Shown piece by piece: positions 47,001 through 58,512 of a stretch of DNA of 64,000 bases. The notes beneath the pieces are model-generated. The model was not told where the DNA came from and did not search any database. It saw only the letters and a program-made list of their open reading frames with translations. A program made the position numbers and the translations under genes. How positions within the stretch are numbered: the first letter of the stretch is position 1; every line of letters begins with the position of its first letter. The stretch is from Sclerurus mexicanus. Taxonomy: Eukaryota; Chordata; Aves; Passeriformes; Furnariidae. Location of the stretch: contig VWZF01007012.1 of NCBI GenBank assembly GCA_013396755.1, positions 270,202 to 334,201 on the forward strand, read 5' to 3'.

Positions 47001-48169
47001 CCTTTCCCATTTGGTTGTGGTCCAGGCACTTTATGGCAGGTACTTTTTACCTGGCTGATGTTCAACTGACAGCTTTCCAAGCATATAAAAAACCTATTAG
47101 GCTGAAAATAAAGACTGTGAGCATAAACTGTCAAGAGCACTGTCAGCATTTCCAGCCCAAGTGTGCTTTCTGTACAACCACTGGCAGGTCAGGCCGCTGG
47201 GGGAGCAGGGCAGAGAGGATGGAGCTGTGCAGCCCTTTGCAGGTAGGAAGGAAAATTGGGAAAGGCTTACTAACGAGCTGTGGGCTATCAGGAGTTGGTA
47301 TGGTGAGGTGTAGCATGGCTGGCACTGGGCAAGGTGGTTGAAGATAGTCATTCATGGAGCTGTGTCCACCTCCTCTGGGGTTTGAAACCTGCAAGGCACA
47401 TCCATGGAGACCATGTGGAGGCAATCTCCATTTGCAACCAGTTTATATCCAATGCTTCATTAATTCCCTTGCTGAGCTTTCAGATCACAATGCAGAGCAA
47501 AGTGCCTGCAGCCATCCAAGCTACAAAGAACTCGGGAGGGAGACAGTGGGAATTCTCAGAGCAGAGGGAAAGCCATGAGGTTACTGAGTCTGCAGTAATC
47601 CTGAGCGTGGCCAGAGGACACAGACAAGGCAGCTCTGGCAAGCAGGAGGATAATTTACAGGATGATTTATGGAGTCAAGGGGCAGAAGTAAACACTGCTA
47701 TGTCCAGCCTGGGTGTGATCATGCAGAGAGGAGGGCTCTCTCCCTGTGCCCAGTTCATGGTGCTGTCTGGCTCAGGTCGGCCCAGCAGTACCTGGAGTCT
47801 GTTGTGGTTTAAGGACATCATCTGGGCAGCTGCAGCTGGTGGTTGTTCACATATTGATACCTAATACTTTTTAGAAATTAAGTAATCCATTGCTTTAAAA
47901 ATACCTTGTGGCATTTCCAGGCTATCTATAATCTTGCTATTAAATGGCATTAAAGCCAGAATAGCGATGCTTTTACTAAGACAAACAAAAACACCAATTT
48001 GGTATTTAAAAATAACCAAAAGAGGCAGAGAGCACCAGGATGGTCCCCATGCCCCAAGAGAGCTGGAGCACCTTGCAGCCAAAACCTGGGAGGAGACTGA
48101 CACCTGATGGGATGTGGGACTGGCTCAGACAGACCCACACTGCTGGTCCCTGTTTAGTGCCTTTCATCT

Positions 48170-48310
48170 GAGACTGTTAAGCAGCTCTGCTTATTTCAAT
48201 CCATTAGAACTAGAAAAGCTTTTTAATAAACTCCTTGCCAGCCTGGAATTAGTAGATGTGGGCCAATTAGACACATTAATTAGGCACTGGTTTAAACACA
48301 GATGAAGTTT
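48170..48310. promoter_or_regulatory. AT-rich non-repeat block with TAAT cores
   Basis: The unique sequence has several homeobox-like cores in a short space, such as CCAATTAGACACATTAATTA and CCATTAGAAC, plus a TTTAATAAAC stretch. This is the look of a conserved non-coding element; no comparison was possible, so it is only a candidate. Confidence 0.2.
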
Positions 48311-50219
48311 GATTTTGTTTACCAACCTTAGAGGAAGCAGCTTCTCAAAGTTCACCTCCAAAGGACTGAAAAAAAGGCAAGTTTGCTCCCAGTCACAAGA
48401 GCCTCACGACAGAAACACAGCACCTTGACTTCAGTTTTATTTTCAGAGCTCCTGCTTTCTCTCTGTCGCCCCATGTAATAAAAATGAGACACTTAATCTC
48501 TTAATGCAACTTCTTGCTGAAAATCAATGATAAAGTACATTATGTTGCCTGCCCTGAACCTGCGGCTTCAGCTTGACCTTCCTCAAGTGCAGTGAAGTCG
48601 GGGAAAAGACAAAGGTTGAACTGAAGGGTTTTGCAGTGGGAAAGTGTGAAACTTCCCTGTGCCTCGGGAGGGACAGGACAGGATGGCCCTGCACAACAGC
48701 CATCTGGCACAGTTTGGTGTCTCTCATGCCCCGTGCTCGCTGCAGGCAGGAAGAAGCAGCATGTGAGTGGTGAGAGGCAGAGCAGTCCTGAACTCAGCCT
48801 CAGTTACGAAGCCTCCAGCCCCACTCCAAGCACAGTCCTGGCTTGTTACTGGGGGATTTCTCATTAGGAGATGGATCCTGCTACCCCTGTTCTTGTTAAG
48901 CAGCATTTACTCCACAGGGGCCTGTGACCTGCATGAGGTCAAAGCAAAGCCCAAAAGGAGAAATCAATGACATCCCAATCTCTGTAACTCCCAGTGCAGC
49001 AGGGAAAGGCCATGCTGAGGGAAGGCCCATGCCACAAGACACTAGAAGGTTAGGATTTCTTCTGGGGTCAGAAGGGGACCTCAGAGCCTGTTAAAGTCAA
49101 CCCTCCACAAGCCCCAAGGAGGACAGGATTGGCAGAAACCACTCTGAGGAAGCATTGAGAGCTGTCCATACTGCAGAGGCAGAGATGGCCCCATATGGCC
49201 CCAACCATAGGGAGGGTGACATCCCACCCACAGACCCACTCCCTATGTAGGTACCACCTTGGGATGGCCATGCTGTACCATCACTGCCCAAGCAGTGCTG
49301 GCTCTCATCACAGACATGGGTTTGGAAACCAACCATGGAGGATTTAGTCAGCCCATGAGCAGTAAAGGCTGATGCTGCTTCTAAAGGAAACCGACCAAGT
49401 ACCTTGTGCCTTGTGTCACCTATGGGGACAGAGCATCTCCCAGGGTTTTCCATGCTGGAATCTACAATGGCATGTTGGTCCAACAGCTGCACAGAGCAGA
49501 TGGCTTTGAAGAACAGGCTAGAGCATCAGCTTTACACTTCAAATACTACCTGGGGACCGCAGAATTTGACCTGTGGGGCACTTGAGGCTCCAGCACTCCT
49601 CCTAGAAGATGTGTGTACAAGCACCCAGTGATGTGATCACCACAAGGTCTCTTTCCTCTGTAGTGGAACCAACAGAAGCTCAGTTAGCAGACCTGGGTCC
49701 CGTCTTCAGGATGGGATGTCATTGCTGACCAGTGGAAAAGATTACCAGCAGCAGGTGAAGCGTATCTTTTCAAGCAGGCGGCCCCCACAAGTCTCTGGGT
49801 CTGGAGGTTTGACAGCTCCCGCGCACCGTTAGCAGGGCTGCAAACACACCACAGAGAACACAAACCAGACACATTCCTCCAGCGGAGGCTGTGCTCTGTG
49901 ATTTAGGAGGCTGCAAGCGCTGCGATGTCGAGCAGCAAGTTGACAGTCTGTGCTGCTGCTGATGGATGGTGGTGTCTATTTTTTTGCCAATAACAACTTT
50001 CAGTAATGGTGCTGGCACGGAGGCTCGGCAAGGAGGAGGGAAGTGGCAAGTGGCCAGGGTGAAAAAGAGTTCACAATTACAGTAGGAAAAGCCACTGTGC
50101 CCTTTGTGCTGGCCATGGAAACACTGAGGACAGGGCTGGAAAGGGCTCTAGGAGGGCACTGAGTCATGCCCTGCTTCAGGGGAGCATCTGCTGTACCCAG
50201 AGCATTTTCAGCAGGCACC

Positions 50220-50395
50220 CAGACATCTGCTTATCTTATTTTTAAACTCCTCCAGTGACAAGGTGCCACAGTCTCCCCCAGCAGTCTGTTCCAGTGTTTC
50301 ACTGTCTTCATGGTTAACAAGTTTTTCTTATGTCCAGTGCAAACCTCAATTCCTTCAATTAAAGCCCGAAGCATCTTGTCCTCTCCAGAGAGAGA
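50220..50395 (-). mobile_element. Old CR1-like LINE fragment
   Basis: CTCCAGTGACAAGGTGCCAC, CAGCAGTCTGTTCCAGTGTT, AAGTTTTTCTTATGTCC and GCATCTTGTCCTCTCC follow the order of phrases in the antisense CR1 3' region, but with many substitutions. It appears to belong to an older subfamily than the copies at 9.4 and 22.1 kb. Confidence 0.7.
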
Positions 50396-50866
50396 GGGAA
50401 GATGGATGAAGAGGGATTGGTTTTCTTACTTGTTTTATTCCTAGCCAAAATGAGAGTTTATTTCTTGAACAAGATACTATCTCCTGCAACACACAACTCA
50501 GAAGTATCTTTCTATTTTTAAAAGTATAAGAGTTACATAAAAGCTATGGAAACCAGGAATGGGAAACAGGGTCTTCACTTTGTGGGCTCTGCCTCCTACC
50601 ACAGCTAATTTCCCTGCTCCTTGGAGCTGACCTGTGCTGTCCACAGTTCATCAGTGTGAGGAGGCTGCACTCGCTGCCCCTCACACCAGCACAGGGCTGA
50701 CAGGCCCCACGACCCCTGTGCCTGCAGCCTCTCATCAACGTGCCAAAGAAAGCAGCAGAAACCCTGAACCTGGTTATTTTGTTCCTTTCTGCCCTCTTAA
50801 AACAGCACTGGCCAAAGCAAACCAGACTGTCTGCTCTGGTGACCAGCTGGGAAAACCAGAGATGAT

Positions 50867-51050
50867 GCAGATAATACAGACAGCACAAATAGATAACACA
50901 GGCAGATAATACAGATAACCTGACTAACACAGACAGATAACACAGATAGATAACCTGGGTAACACAGATAACACTTATAGATAACCTGGGTAACACAGAT
51001 AGATAACCTGGATAACACAGATACATAACATAGGTAACACAGGTAACAGT
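50867..51050 (+). repeat. Tandem repeat rich in AGATAA (GATA-factor) motifs
   Basis: Imperfect units of about 22 bp (ATAGATAACCTGGGTAACAC plus AG) with longer and shorter variants. AGATAA occurs nine times on the plus strand between 50,869 and 51,006, a perfect WGATAR GATA-factor site each time. CCTGGGTAAC and CCTGGATAAC are interspersed. It lies about 0.65 kb before the GC-rich region near the assembly gap. Confidence 0.9.
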
Positions 51051-51284
51051 GTTCCTCAGCGCTGTGGGTGTGAAGCAGCACCTCCCTGCCCAGAGCTGAG
51101 CAGAGCAGCAGGAGCAAGGGCTGCCCACATAGGGATGGCACTGCAGGGTACTTTGGGACAGCCACACATCCCCAAAGACCCCTGCTGCCAGGAGGGCAGG
51201 TGGTGAAGGTGCTGGCATGAGAAACTCCTCCTCCAGTGTGGGTGCACGCAGCCAGGGGCAACTTTGGGGGACAGGGCTGTTACC

Positions 51285-51707
51285 AGAGTCACCGGCGCGG
51301 GATGAACCGCGGCCTCGCTAGGGCTCTCCTGCAGCCGGGGGCTGCCAGCTCTGCCCAGGGTGCCAGGCAGGGAGGGGCTTGGGACACCCAGGAGCCAGCC
51401 TTGGTGTGAATGCGAGCCGCTGACCGAAGCAGCTGGTGCCCACGGAGCCAGCGCCCGGTGCCTGCGGGACCCGGTGCCTGGAACACGCAGGACCCGGTGC
51501 GGGGTGCCCGCAGGGGTCGGTGCCCGCAGGGGTGGGTCGGTGCCCGGAGCGCGCAGGAGGCGCTACGCAGTGCCCGGTGCTCGGTGCGCGGTGCGGACCG
51601 TGCGCGGGGGGCGGTGCGCGGTGCGGACCGTGCGCGGTGCGGGAGCGCGGTGCGGGAGCGCGGTGCGGGAGCGCGGTGCGGGAGCGCGGTGCGGACCGTG
51701 CGCGGGG
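51285..51707. repeat. CpG-rich region ending in a 13-bp tandem repeat at the gap edge
   Basis: CpG density rises sharply from about 51,285. From about 51,450 the motif CGGTGC recurs at short intervals. Next to the gap there are four near-perfect copies of the 13-bp unit GCGCGGTGCGGGA, with CGGACCGTGCGCGG variants around them. It may be the promoter region of KCNK15, whose first exon is missing from the visible sequence. Such GC-rich repeats are a common cause of assembly breaks. Confidence 0.7.
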
Positions 51708-51977
51708 NNNNNNNNNNNNNNNNNNNNNNNNNNNNNNNNNNNNNNNNNNNNNNNNNNNNNNNNNNNNNNNNNNNNNNNNNNNNNNNNNNNNNNNNNNNNN
51801 NNNNNNNNNNNNNNNNNNNNNNNNNNNNNNNNNNNNNNNNNNNNNNNNNNNNNNNNNNNNNNNNNNNNNNNNNNNNNNNNNNNNNNNNNNNNNNNNNNNN
51901 NNNNNNNNNNNNNNNNNNNNNNNNNNNNNNNNNNNNNNNNNNNNNNNNNNNNNNNNNNNNNNNNNNNNNNNNNNNNN
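51708..51977. other. Assembly gap of 270 N
   Basis: A run of 270 undetermined bases, flanked by different GC-rich tandem repeats on each side. Its true length is unknown. It is the best candidate location for KCNK15 exon 1 (about 280 coding bases in this family), because no exon ending in the expected TTI-G filter sequence was found elsewhere between the P2Y receptor and exon 2. Confidence 0.95.
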
Positions 51978-52140
51978 TCCCCAACTCCCTGCACCCCGTG
52001 TCCCTCCATCCCCATCTCCCGACACCCCGTGTCCCTCCATCCCTGCCTCCCATCTCCCTCCATTCCCACACCCCTGCATCCCGTGTCCCTCCATCGCCAC
52101 CTCCCCGCGCCCCATTCTCCTACCTCCCGGCACCCCCAGT
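51978..52140. repeat. C-rich degenerate tandem repeat, unit about 31 bp
   Basis: The phrase CACCCCGTGTCCCTCCATCC recurs at 51,992 and 52,023 (31 bp apart) and, diverged, further on, interspersed with CATCTCCC and CACCTCC. It borders the right side of the gap. No coding sense is apparent on either strand. Confidence 0.85.
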
Positions 52141-55100
52141 ACCCCCCGGGAGCTCCAGGACAGCCTGGGGGCGCCTGCATTGGCAGAGGCAGGTCCCGTC
52201 CTCTCAAGGCTGGGACATCTCTTCAGGCCACCCCCGAGCTGACCCTGTGAGACCTCCAGCGCCCGGCACTGGGGGAAGGCAACCCAGGGGCAGGATGGGG
52301 CCACCCAGTTTTGGGGGTGCCAGGGATGCTGCTGTGGCTGTGGCCACGAGACATGATGTTGTCCGAGGGAGGCAGCGGCTCGTGGAGCATCTGCAGCAAC
52401 CTTCGGGCAGGCAGCTGCCGAAGTTGGCAGCAGTGTGGGAGGGCAGAGGTAGGGGCCATGTCTGTCCCCTGCACTGGGCTGTAGCCAGCGAGCCGGGCGA
52501 AGAGCTGGGCAAGAACTGTTGGGTCCTTTGCCAGCTCAAAACTCCGGATGTTTGGCTGTGTGAGACCAGCTCCAGGGAGCCAAGAGAGCTACAAGCCACT
52601 GCCTCTCACACTCCCTGCGCGGGAACCTGCAGAGAGATGGGTGTCAGCTTGGAGGGGATTGATTGAATCACATTAAACTCCCACACAGACACACTCACCC
52701 ATACTAGAGCCCAGTGCCTTCAATTTTGCAAGAGAAGGAAACTAAATTGATTGAGGGTTCCCTAATTCTAGGTGAGATTAGCCACATGGGAATTCAGTAC
52801 TGTTTAATTAATCCATCTTGATTAATCCTTGTACCCTGAGCATGGGGGTAGGCAGGCAGGGGATCCTGTGCTCATGTCACTGCTTGTGCTGGAATTTCAG
52901 TCAGCGGGCGTGTTTTGGAGGCAGAAATTCTGAGGCCGAATCCTGCCCTGCCACAACCAGCAGCCACCTCCTCATCTGCAGGACAGGACTCAGTCTTACC
53001 AAAGGGCTTGGGAAGGGTGAAATACCTCTGGTGGCTGAAAGCAGCATCCCTCAGGACAGGGGCTGGTGGGATCAACTGCACCGTGTTACCAGAGGACAAG
53101 AGGTGGCAGAGGGGCAGGTACCCTGCAGGCTCTGCCTGGGGTCTCCATGTGCTCCTGTGGGATGGGGTTTATGCGGCTGGGAACACACGTGGCAAGCAAA
53201 CAGCAACGGGCTCAGGGCACAGTTCAGGTCAGGCCCCATCAGGAGGGAAGGGTGAATGGCTTCAGTGAAAATCTCCATCATTGCCTGACAAATTATAGCT
53301 TCGTTTACATGATTTTCCTGTTGCCTATGACAAACAGTGGCTACACTTATCACACGCCCCGTGCGATAAATAATTTCAGCCCAGGTGCCATATTTCTAAA
53401 ACACTGGCATGTCAGATCTCTTTATGTTGGGCTGTGCTCCAAATCTCAGTTTTAATGTTAATGTAACTGTGTTTACTCTTTCTAATTCCCTTTGTCATTT
53501 TGAAAGCATCAGTCAAACGCTCTTTCAACAGTCTCTCAGGGTATAACAACTGTTTTTCCACTTACTGCTCTTCTGGATCATTATATTTACCTCCTCATTG
53601 CTGTCATTGTATTATCTTAAAGCCTGGGACCTGGTAATTGCACTCATTTTAAGCTTGGATCTGACTGGGGTTTTTTGCCACTGCAGTCTCCTGTCTGCTC
53701 TGTAGTCTGTGAAATGTGGCATGCAGGCATTAAGTTCATAATTTTTGATTGCGTGGGTTTGTGAATAGATGAAGCAATTAGAAGCTGGTCCCTTCCTGCC
53801 TGCTCACAGTTCAGAACACAGCATTGTGGAGGATAACACTGTCCTCAGCCCCTCAGCCCTGTCCCATGAAGGAGATTCCTGGAGCAGAAGGTGTGTTCCA
53901 GAGTCCAGGATAACATGATTATCCTCCTCTGGTCATCCCATCACTATGTGCTGTCAGCTTCCACAACAGTCCTGGAAATCCACTGGCAGCAAGGACAGAG
54001 GTGAAGCCAAGTCACAGCTTAGAGCGAGACTGAGAATTAACAAGAGGGTATCTTCTCCGTGCAAAAGTCACACGGATTCCTGCAAAAAAGTGAAAATATA
54101 AACAGCTGTTTGTGAAAAGCGCAGCAGGAGTGCAGGAAGGAGCCAATGCTGTTCTGCAGGCACCTTCAGAAGGGAAGTTTATGGCCCTGGTAGTTTCTTG
54201 TAAAAGAAACTCAAAAGAAAGGCTGAGATGCCTTTGGATGCCTTTGGATTCTGTTACTCCCCATGCCACGTGACTCCCTGGCACTGAGCTTGTTACTCAT
54301 CCGCTGAGGTCAGGGGCCACCGATTTCTGTTAAGCTGCTGTAATTGAGGTGGGCACAGAATTGCTGGAGTCCAGAAGATTGCAGCGAATACCTCATTATG
54401 CCTCACAGTATAATCGTGTGTGTCCTTGAATCACAGCTCTGAAACTTGGACCACGGCGGGGAAAATTAAATCTCAGAAGGCATTCAAGGCGAACCTTGTC
54501 CTCCTTGAGCTCCTTGTCCCCAAGACAAGGGCTGACAGGGCTGTGGTGGCACAAATACTTCTCTGCATCTAAAACAGCACAACTGCTCCTCCCCAACAGT
54601 CCAGGCGTGATTTAGGTCTGACTCTTAGTGACACTGGGTAAATCCAGAGTGGCCCTGCAGAAGTCCTCCCAGCCTTAGCTGCTTCTGCAGGGACTGCCTC
54701 TATAGCTCCTGTTCAACAGGGTCACGCAGCAGGTGCTCGTATAGCCACGAGTCAAAGGTTCATGTGACGTTGGAGCGCCCTGGAGGAGCAAGAGCAGGTG
54801 CCAGGACAGGTGCTGATGCTCCTGCAGGGGCAGTTATGGGCAGTCCTAGTATGTGTGTACCTTCCCACAGGGTGACCCCTCCCTCGCAGTGGGGTTCAGG
54901 TTACCCCACACCCCTGGCACTGGCACAGCATCATGGCCTTTGAATTGTTTGTGAGCTGCAGGAGGCTTGCAGACCCCAGTCCAGCTCTAGGGCTCCTCCT
55001 GGCCTCTTTGACAAGCTCAGGGCCTCCCAGGAGGGTACCTTCTCTCTTCAGAGGCCAAATGAGGTTCCGCCTACATGATACTGTGATGTGCCATCATACC

Positions 55101-55263
55101 AAAGGATGTGGCATCATGTGGCCCCATTAGCATTGCCTGCAGATCTGTTACTGACTCACTTCCCATTTTCACCCCATTCTCCTACTGCTTCTCTTGGTCC
55201 CAGGGCAGCCTTGCTGGAAACCCCAGTGAGGGCCTGACACCACTTGTCCTCTTCCCTTCACAG
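52141..55263 (+). other. KCNK15: Probable KCNK15 intron 1
   Basis: This is sequence between the gap region and the KCNK15 second coding exon. It is GC-rich to about 52.65 kb, then AT-rich. The intron ends with CTTCCCTTCACAG. No exon was recognised. If exon 1 is in the gap, the intron is about 3.3 kb. The AT-rich block at 53.25-53.70 kb is listed separately. Confidence 0.5.
53250..53700. promoter_or_regulatory. AT-rich non-repeat block in the presumed KCNK15 intron
   Basis: A stretch of about 450 bp of balanced, non-repetitive AT-rich sequence with GACAAATTATAGC, CGATAAATAATTTC, TTAATGTTAATGTAAC and GGTAATTGCACTC. The contrast with the flanking GC-rich DNA and the lack of repeat features suggest a conserved regulatory element. 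This is compositional reading only. Confidence 0.25.
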
Positions 55264-56177
55264 GCTATGGACACGCTGCCCCGGGCACGGATGCTGGCAA
55301 AGTTTTCTGCATGTTCTACGCCATCCTGGGCATCCCCCTGACGCTGGTCATGTTCCAGAGCCTGGGGGAGCGCATGAACACTGTTGTGCGGCTGCTGCTC
55401 AAGAAGATCAAGAAGTGTCTGGGCATGAGGACAACCCATGTCTCCATGGAGAACATGGTCCTAGTGGGCTTTCTGTCCTGCATGGGCACCCTGTGTATCG
55501 GCGCCGCAGCCTTCTCTTATTTTGAGGGCTGGACTTTCTTTCATGCCTATTACTACTGCTTCATAACCTTGACCACTATTGGCTTTGGAGACTTTGTGGC
55601 TCTGCAGAAGAACGAGGCTTTGCAGAAGAAGCCCCCGTACGTGGCTTTCAGCTTCATGTACATCCTGGTGGGCCTGACCGTCATCGGCGCCTTCCTCAAC
55701 CTGGTGGTGCTGCGGTTCCTGACGATGAACTCTGAGGACGAGCGGCGGGATGCCGAAGAGCGAGCCTCGCTGAGGAGAGCCCGGAACAACATCCACCTCA
55801 AGCCAAAAGAGGACAGTCGGAGCAGCAATGCCATTTTTCTCCCTGTGGAGGACAGGACGAGCCAGATGAACCTGATCCCACTGATCCAGGAGGACGCGGA
55901 GAGGCAGCGGCGCCAGTCGGCCAACTCGGCAGCCGCGGTGCCCTCCTTCTGCACATGCCTGTGCTACAGACCCCAGGTGTGCGGCAGCCCGGCGCCCTCC
56001 CACCCCGAGACCCTGAGCTGCCACACCAACCCTGTGTATTACAACTCCATTTCCTACAAAATCGACGAGGTGTCCCTGAGCACACGGGGTCAGACGGGCT
56101 CCTCTCCGGGGAGCACTTTGTCATCCAACAGCCCTCGCTGCCGGCAGCACCCCCGGCTGCGGAGGAAATCCATCTAG
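55264..56177 (+). CDS. KCNK15: KCNK15 (TASK-5), two-pore potassium channel, last exon (5' partial)
   Basis: Two-pore-domain background K+ channel subunit of the TASK group; each chain has four membrane helices and two pore loops. This exon begins after a CACAG acceptor with the end of the first filter, GYGH (55,264-55,274); that His is the external pH sensor in TASK-1 and TASK-3. Next come M2 (VFCMFYAILGIPLTLVMFQS), M3, the second pore loop FITLTTIGFGDF (GFG at 55,581-55,589), and M4 ending in VLRFLT (55,707-55,724), the gate and anaesthetic-response element of TASK-1 and TASK-3. A tail of about 155 residues ends RRKSI, a 14-3-3-type trafficking motif. FEGWTFFHAYYY, DFVALQ and EALQKK favour KCNK15 over KCNK9, and so does the location beside CCN5. 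The tail resembles TASK-3 and is longer than in human KCNK15. Exon 1 (about 95 codons with M1) is not seen, so this is 303 codons of about 398. Confidence 0.93.
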
Positions 56178-57556
56178 GAGCGCGTGCCGAGCTGTTCTCA
56201 GTGCTCCAGTCTTACTATCATGATAAATTATGAACAGAGATGTCAAGTTCTTCTTACTCTCTCATTTCTTCTGTTTCTCTCCCCTTTCAGCTGGCAGCCA
56301 GACCCATACAGGGTCCAGCAGGAGCCTTTAAACCCTGTTGAGAAATAATTACTCCTTTTTTGCAGGCACTGAATGACATTGTTAGTTTTTCTTTGCTTTT
56401 TCCTCCCAAGTAGGTCCAAGCATTTGGGTCTGACAAGAGCCCCTGATGTGAAGCCCGGCGACCTGTAGCTTTCCTTTCCCACCTCCCTGCTCCCCAAAGG
56501 GTGCATTGCTGCTTTCCCACCCTTGGCGGTGGTTGCTGCCAGCACATGGGTCTTGCTCCATGGGCTGGGTTGCACTTGCTGAGAGTATCAAAAGCAAAGC
56601 TCATGCGACTGAGCGAGCCCTGCAGGGCTGGGGACCTGTAAGTTGTTTGCTGACTCTGGGTGCAGGTAAGTCAGTGCCATGCAGTAGGTTTGCAGCTGGT
56701 GGCAGGGAGAGGTGGGCAGGGGGGAATAGGCTGTGGTCCTGCAGCTCAGCAAATGGGGATGACTTCATGGAGCTGCATCTCTCATGACCAGTCTTCTGGA
56801 ATTAGATTTGTGGCTGGCTCAGTGCTTTTGAAAGCTAGAGGCCCACTTGCCCGCTAGCACACCTTACCTCTTACACCTTACTGGCACTGGTAGGTCCTCC
56901 TGGCTGAGCTGGCTGGTGGGATGCTGTGTCCCACTCACACGGGAAGCTGAACTCCCACAGTCCAGCCCAGCCCATTCCAGCCCAGCCCCAGCCCTCCTCT
57001 GCTCAGTCTACACTGTGCTAAGGGCAGTCCTAGGGAGAGCCTTCCTGAACCACACAAAGTCACCTGCAAAGGGCTTGGCCTTGAGGAGACATTTTTTTAG
57101 CTAAAATCAGGCCTGCCTTCCCCACCTTCCCTCCAGCTGGAAGCCCAGCAGGTGTGACAGCTCCTCCCCTCCTCCCAGTCCCCATGAGCCCATGGGTTTG
57201 TGCTTGTTGCTGCTGGGGTTATCTGAGGGGGCTGATCCCATCTCCATGTGCATCCCCATGTGGGATGTGGTATCCACACAGCCACACCTGGGAGGCTCTT
57301 TCCAGCTGCTGGCCTTTGTCCGTCCTGTCTTATCTGCTGGAAAGCAGGACTAGGCTCTGACAGCAGTAGGAGCTTCGTTTCACTTTTTTCCCAAAAAGGG
57401 ACATTTTCACTCTTAGTTCTATCTAAAATACCCTCTGAGGGGGTTTTCCTGGAGGAAAATTCACTTTTCTTGGTGGGGAAGGCATGCAGAATGCCAGCAC
57501 TGGGAAGGTCTCAGTGCAGGCTTTGCTCTCACCCCTTTTGTTCTGGGTAGCAGCTT
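56178..57556 (+). other. KCNK15: KCNK15 3' UTR
   Basis: Sequence between the TAG stop and the first canonical poly(A) signal. No other gene signal is seen in it. The open frames on either strand lack known domains. Confidence 0.6.
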
Positions 57557-57562
57557 AATAAA
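57557..57562 (+). terminator. KCNK15: Candidate KCNK15 poly(A) signal
   Basis: AATAAA, 1.38 kb after the stop codon, is followed within about 30 bases by GGTGGTTGTTGGTTATTTGT, a strong GU-rich downstream element. Both parts of a polyadenylation site are therefore present. Confidence 0.75.
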
Positions 57563-57579
57563 AGGTGAATCCAGCTGGT

Positions 57580-58500
57580 GGTTGTTGGTTATTTGTCACA
57601 AGGAGGAGCAGAGGGATGTGTCCAGGCCCCAAATCCCAGGGGCTGCAGTTCTCCCCAGGGGCCCAGCAGCTGCCTCGCTTTGCACCAGTGGCCCCAGATG
57701 TGGACCAGGTGGGTGAGCCTTGGCTTAAGGGGGGTGGAGAGGGCAGAAAACAAGCTGTGAGCATGTGAAACAGGCTTAAAAATGAGACTTTCGTTGGCTT
57801 CTGAGCTCCTCAGTGGTATCACTTCATGCTGATCCCTCCAGCTCAGCCCCTTTGTTGCCACATCCCATCTCCCCCAGGCTGTCAGCCCGAGGTTTGGCTG
57901 TTACCTGGTGCCTTTGCCATCAGAGATGGGCAAAGAGACTCTTTCCGTGTTGAACCTGGGACACCCTCCCAGTGGCCAAGATGGAGCCGGCACCTCTCAC
58001 TCTCATCCACCCTCATGGAAAGAAGCAAGTTCATGCACAGATCAGAGCCTGCATGGCATTGCCCTGGTGAACCCCACCTCTTAGGGAGTGAACGGAGAAG
58101 AACATCCCCAAACCAGAGGCTGAGCCAGCTTTGCACTCTCCCTCTGGATTCAGCCTGGTGCTGCCAGTGCTTGGTGCCTCCGTGCTCATGTCACAGAGCC
58201 CGTGATGCAAAGGCAGAGCCTGGCAGAGGCAGCAGGGCTGGCAGGGTGACACCTGCACTGTGGAGGAGGTTAAATTACATCTGGAAGTGTCACAGTGAAA
58301 TGGAAGTTTGAAGCTGGGACTCATTGAGGAGGGACAGCACTGGGAAGGAGCCTGGAACACACCAGGCTGAGCTGCTCTCATTCCCTATAGGCATAAGGAG
58401 AAGGGAGGGGCCAGTCAAATCAGGTTGAAGATCAGGGTGGTGACAACAAACTGGGCAGAGACACTCCACAAAAAACCCTCCAACACACCGTAGGAAAAAG
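57580..58500. other. Intergenic between convergent 3' ends
   Basis: About 0.9 kb between the KCNK15 poly(A) site and the minus-strand poly(A) signal at 58,507. No gene, repeat family or CpG island was recognised. Confidence 0.5.
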
Positions 58501-58506
58501 AAAGGT

Positions 58507-58512
58507 TTTATT
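58507..58512 (-). terminator. Minus-strand poly(A) signal of a convergent gene (possibly RIMS4)
   Basis: TTTATT on the plus strand is AATAAA on the minus strand. Downstream on the minus strand come a U-rich run and then GGTGTGTTGGAGGGTTTTTT, an excellent GU-rich element. This marks the end of a transcript coming from the right. In human, RIMS4 lies next to KCNK15 in this orientation, so it is the likely owner. Confidence 0.55.

Larger units (their letters stand above)
40759..51284. other. Intergenic, P2Y receptor to KCNK15 region
   Basis: No coding gene was recognised. The stretch includes a TATA-plus-CpG candidate promoter near 43.65-44.0 kb, an AT-rich possible regulatory block at 48.17-48.31 kb, an old CR1 piece at 50.2 kb and a GATA-rich tandem repeat at 50.87-51.05 kb, each listed separately. 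The open frames (up to 176 codons at 47,334-47,864) lack known domains. Confidence 0.5.

Noticed and set aside
51289..52666. Open frames of 214-418 codons through the assembly gap
   Set aside because: They exist only because 270 N are read as open. The flanking parts are translated tandem repeats.
55461..56124. Minus-strand frames of 108-187 codons over the KCNK15 exon
   Set aside because: They are antisense shadows of a real, motif-confirmed coding exon.
55264..56177. Assignment of this exon to KCNK9 (TASK-3)
   Set aside because: The tail resembles TASK-3, but FEGWTFFHAYYY, DFVALQ and the EALQ segment match KCNK15, and the position beside CCN5 is the KCNK15 locus.
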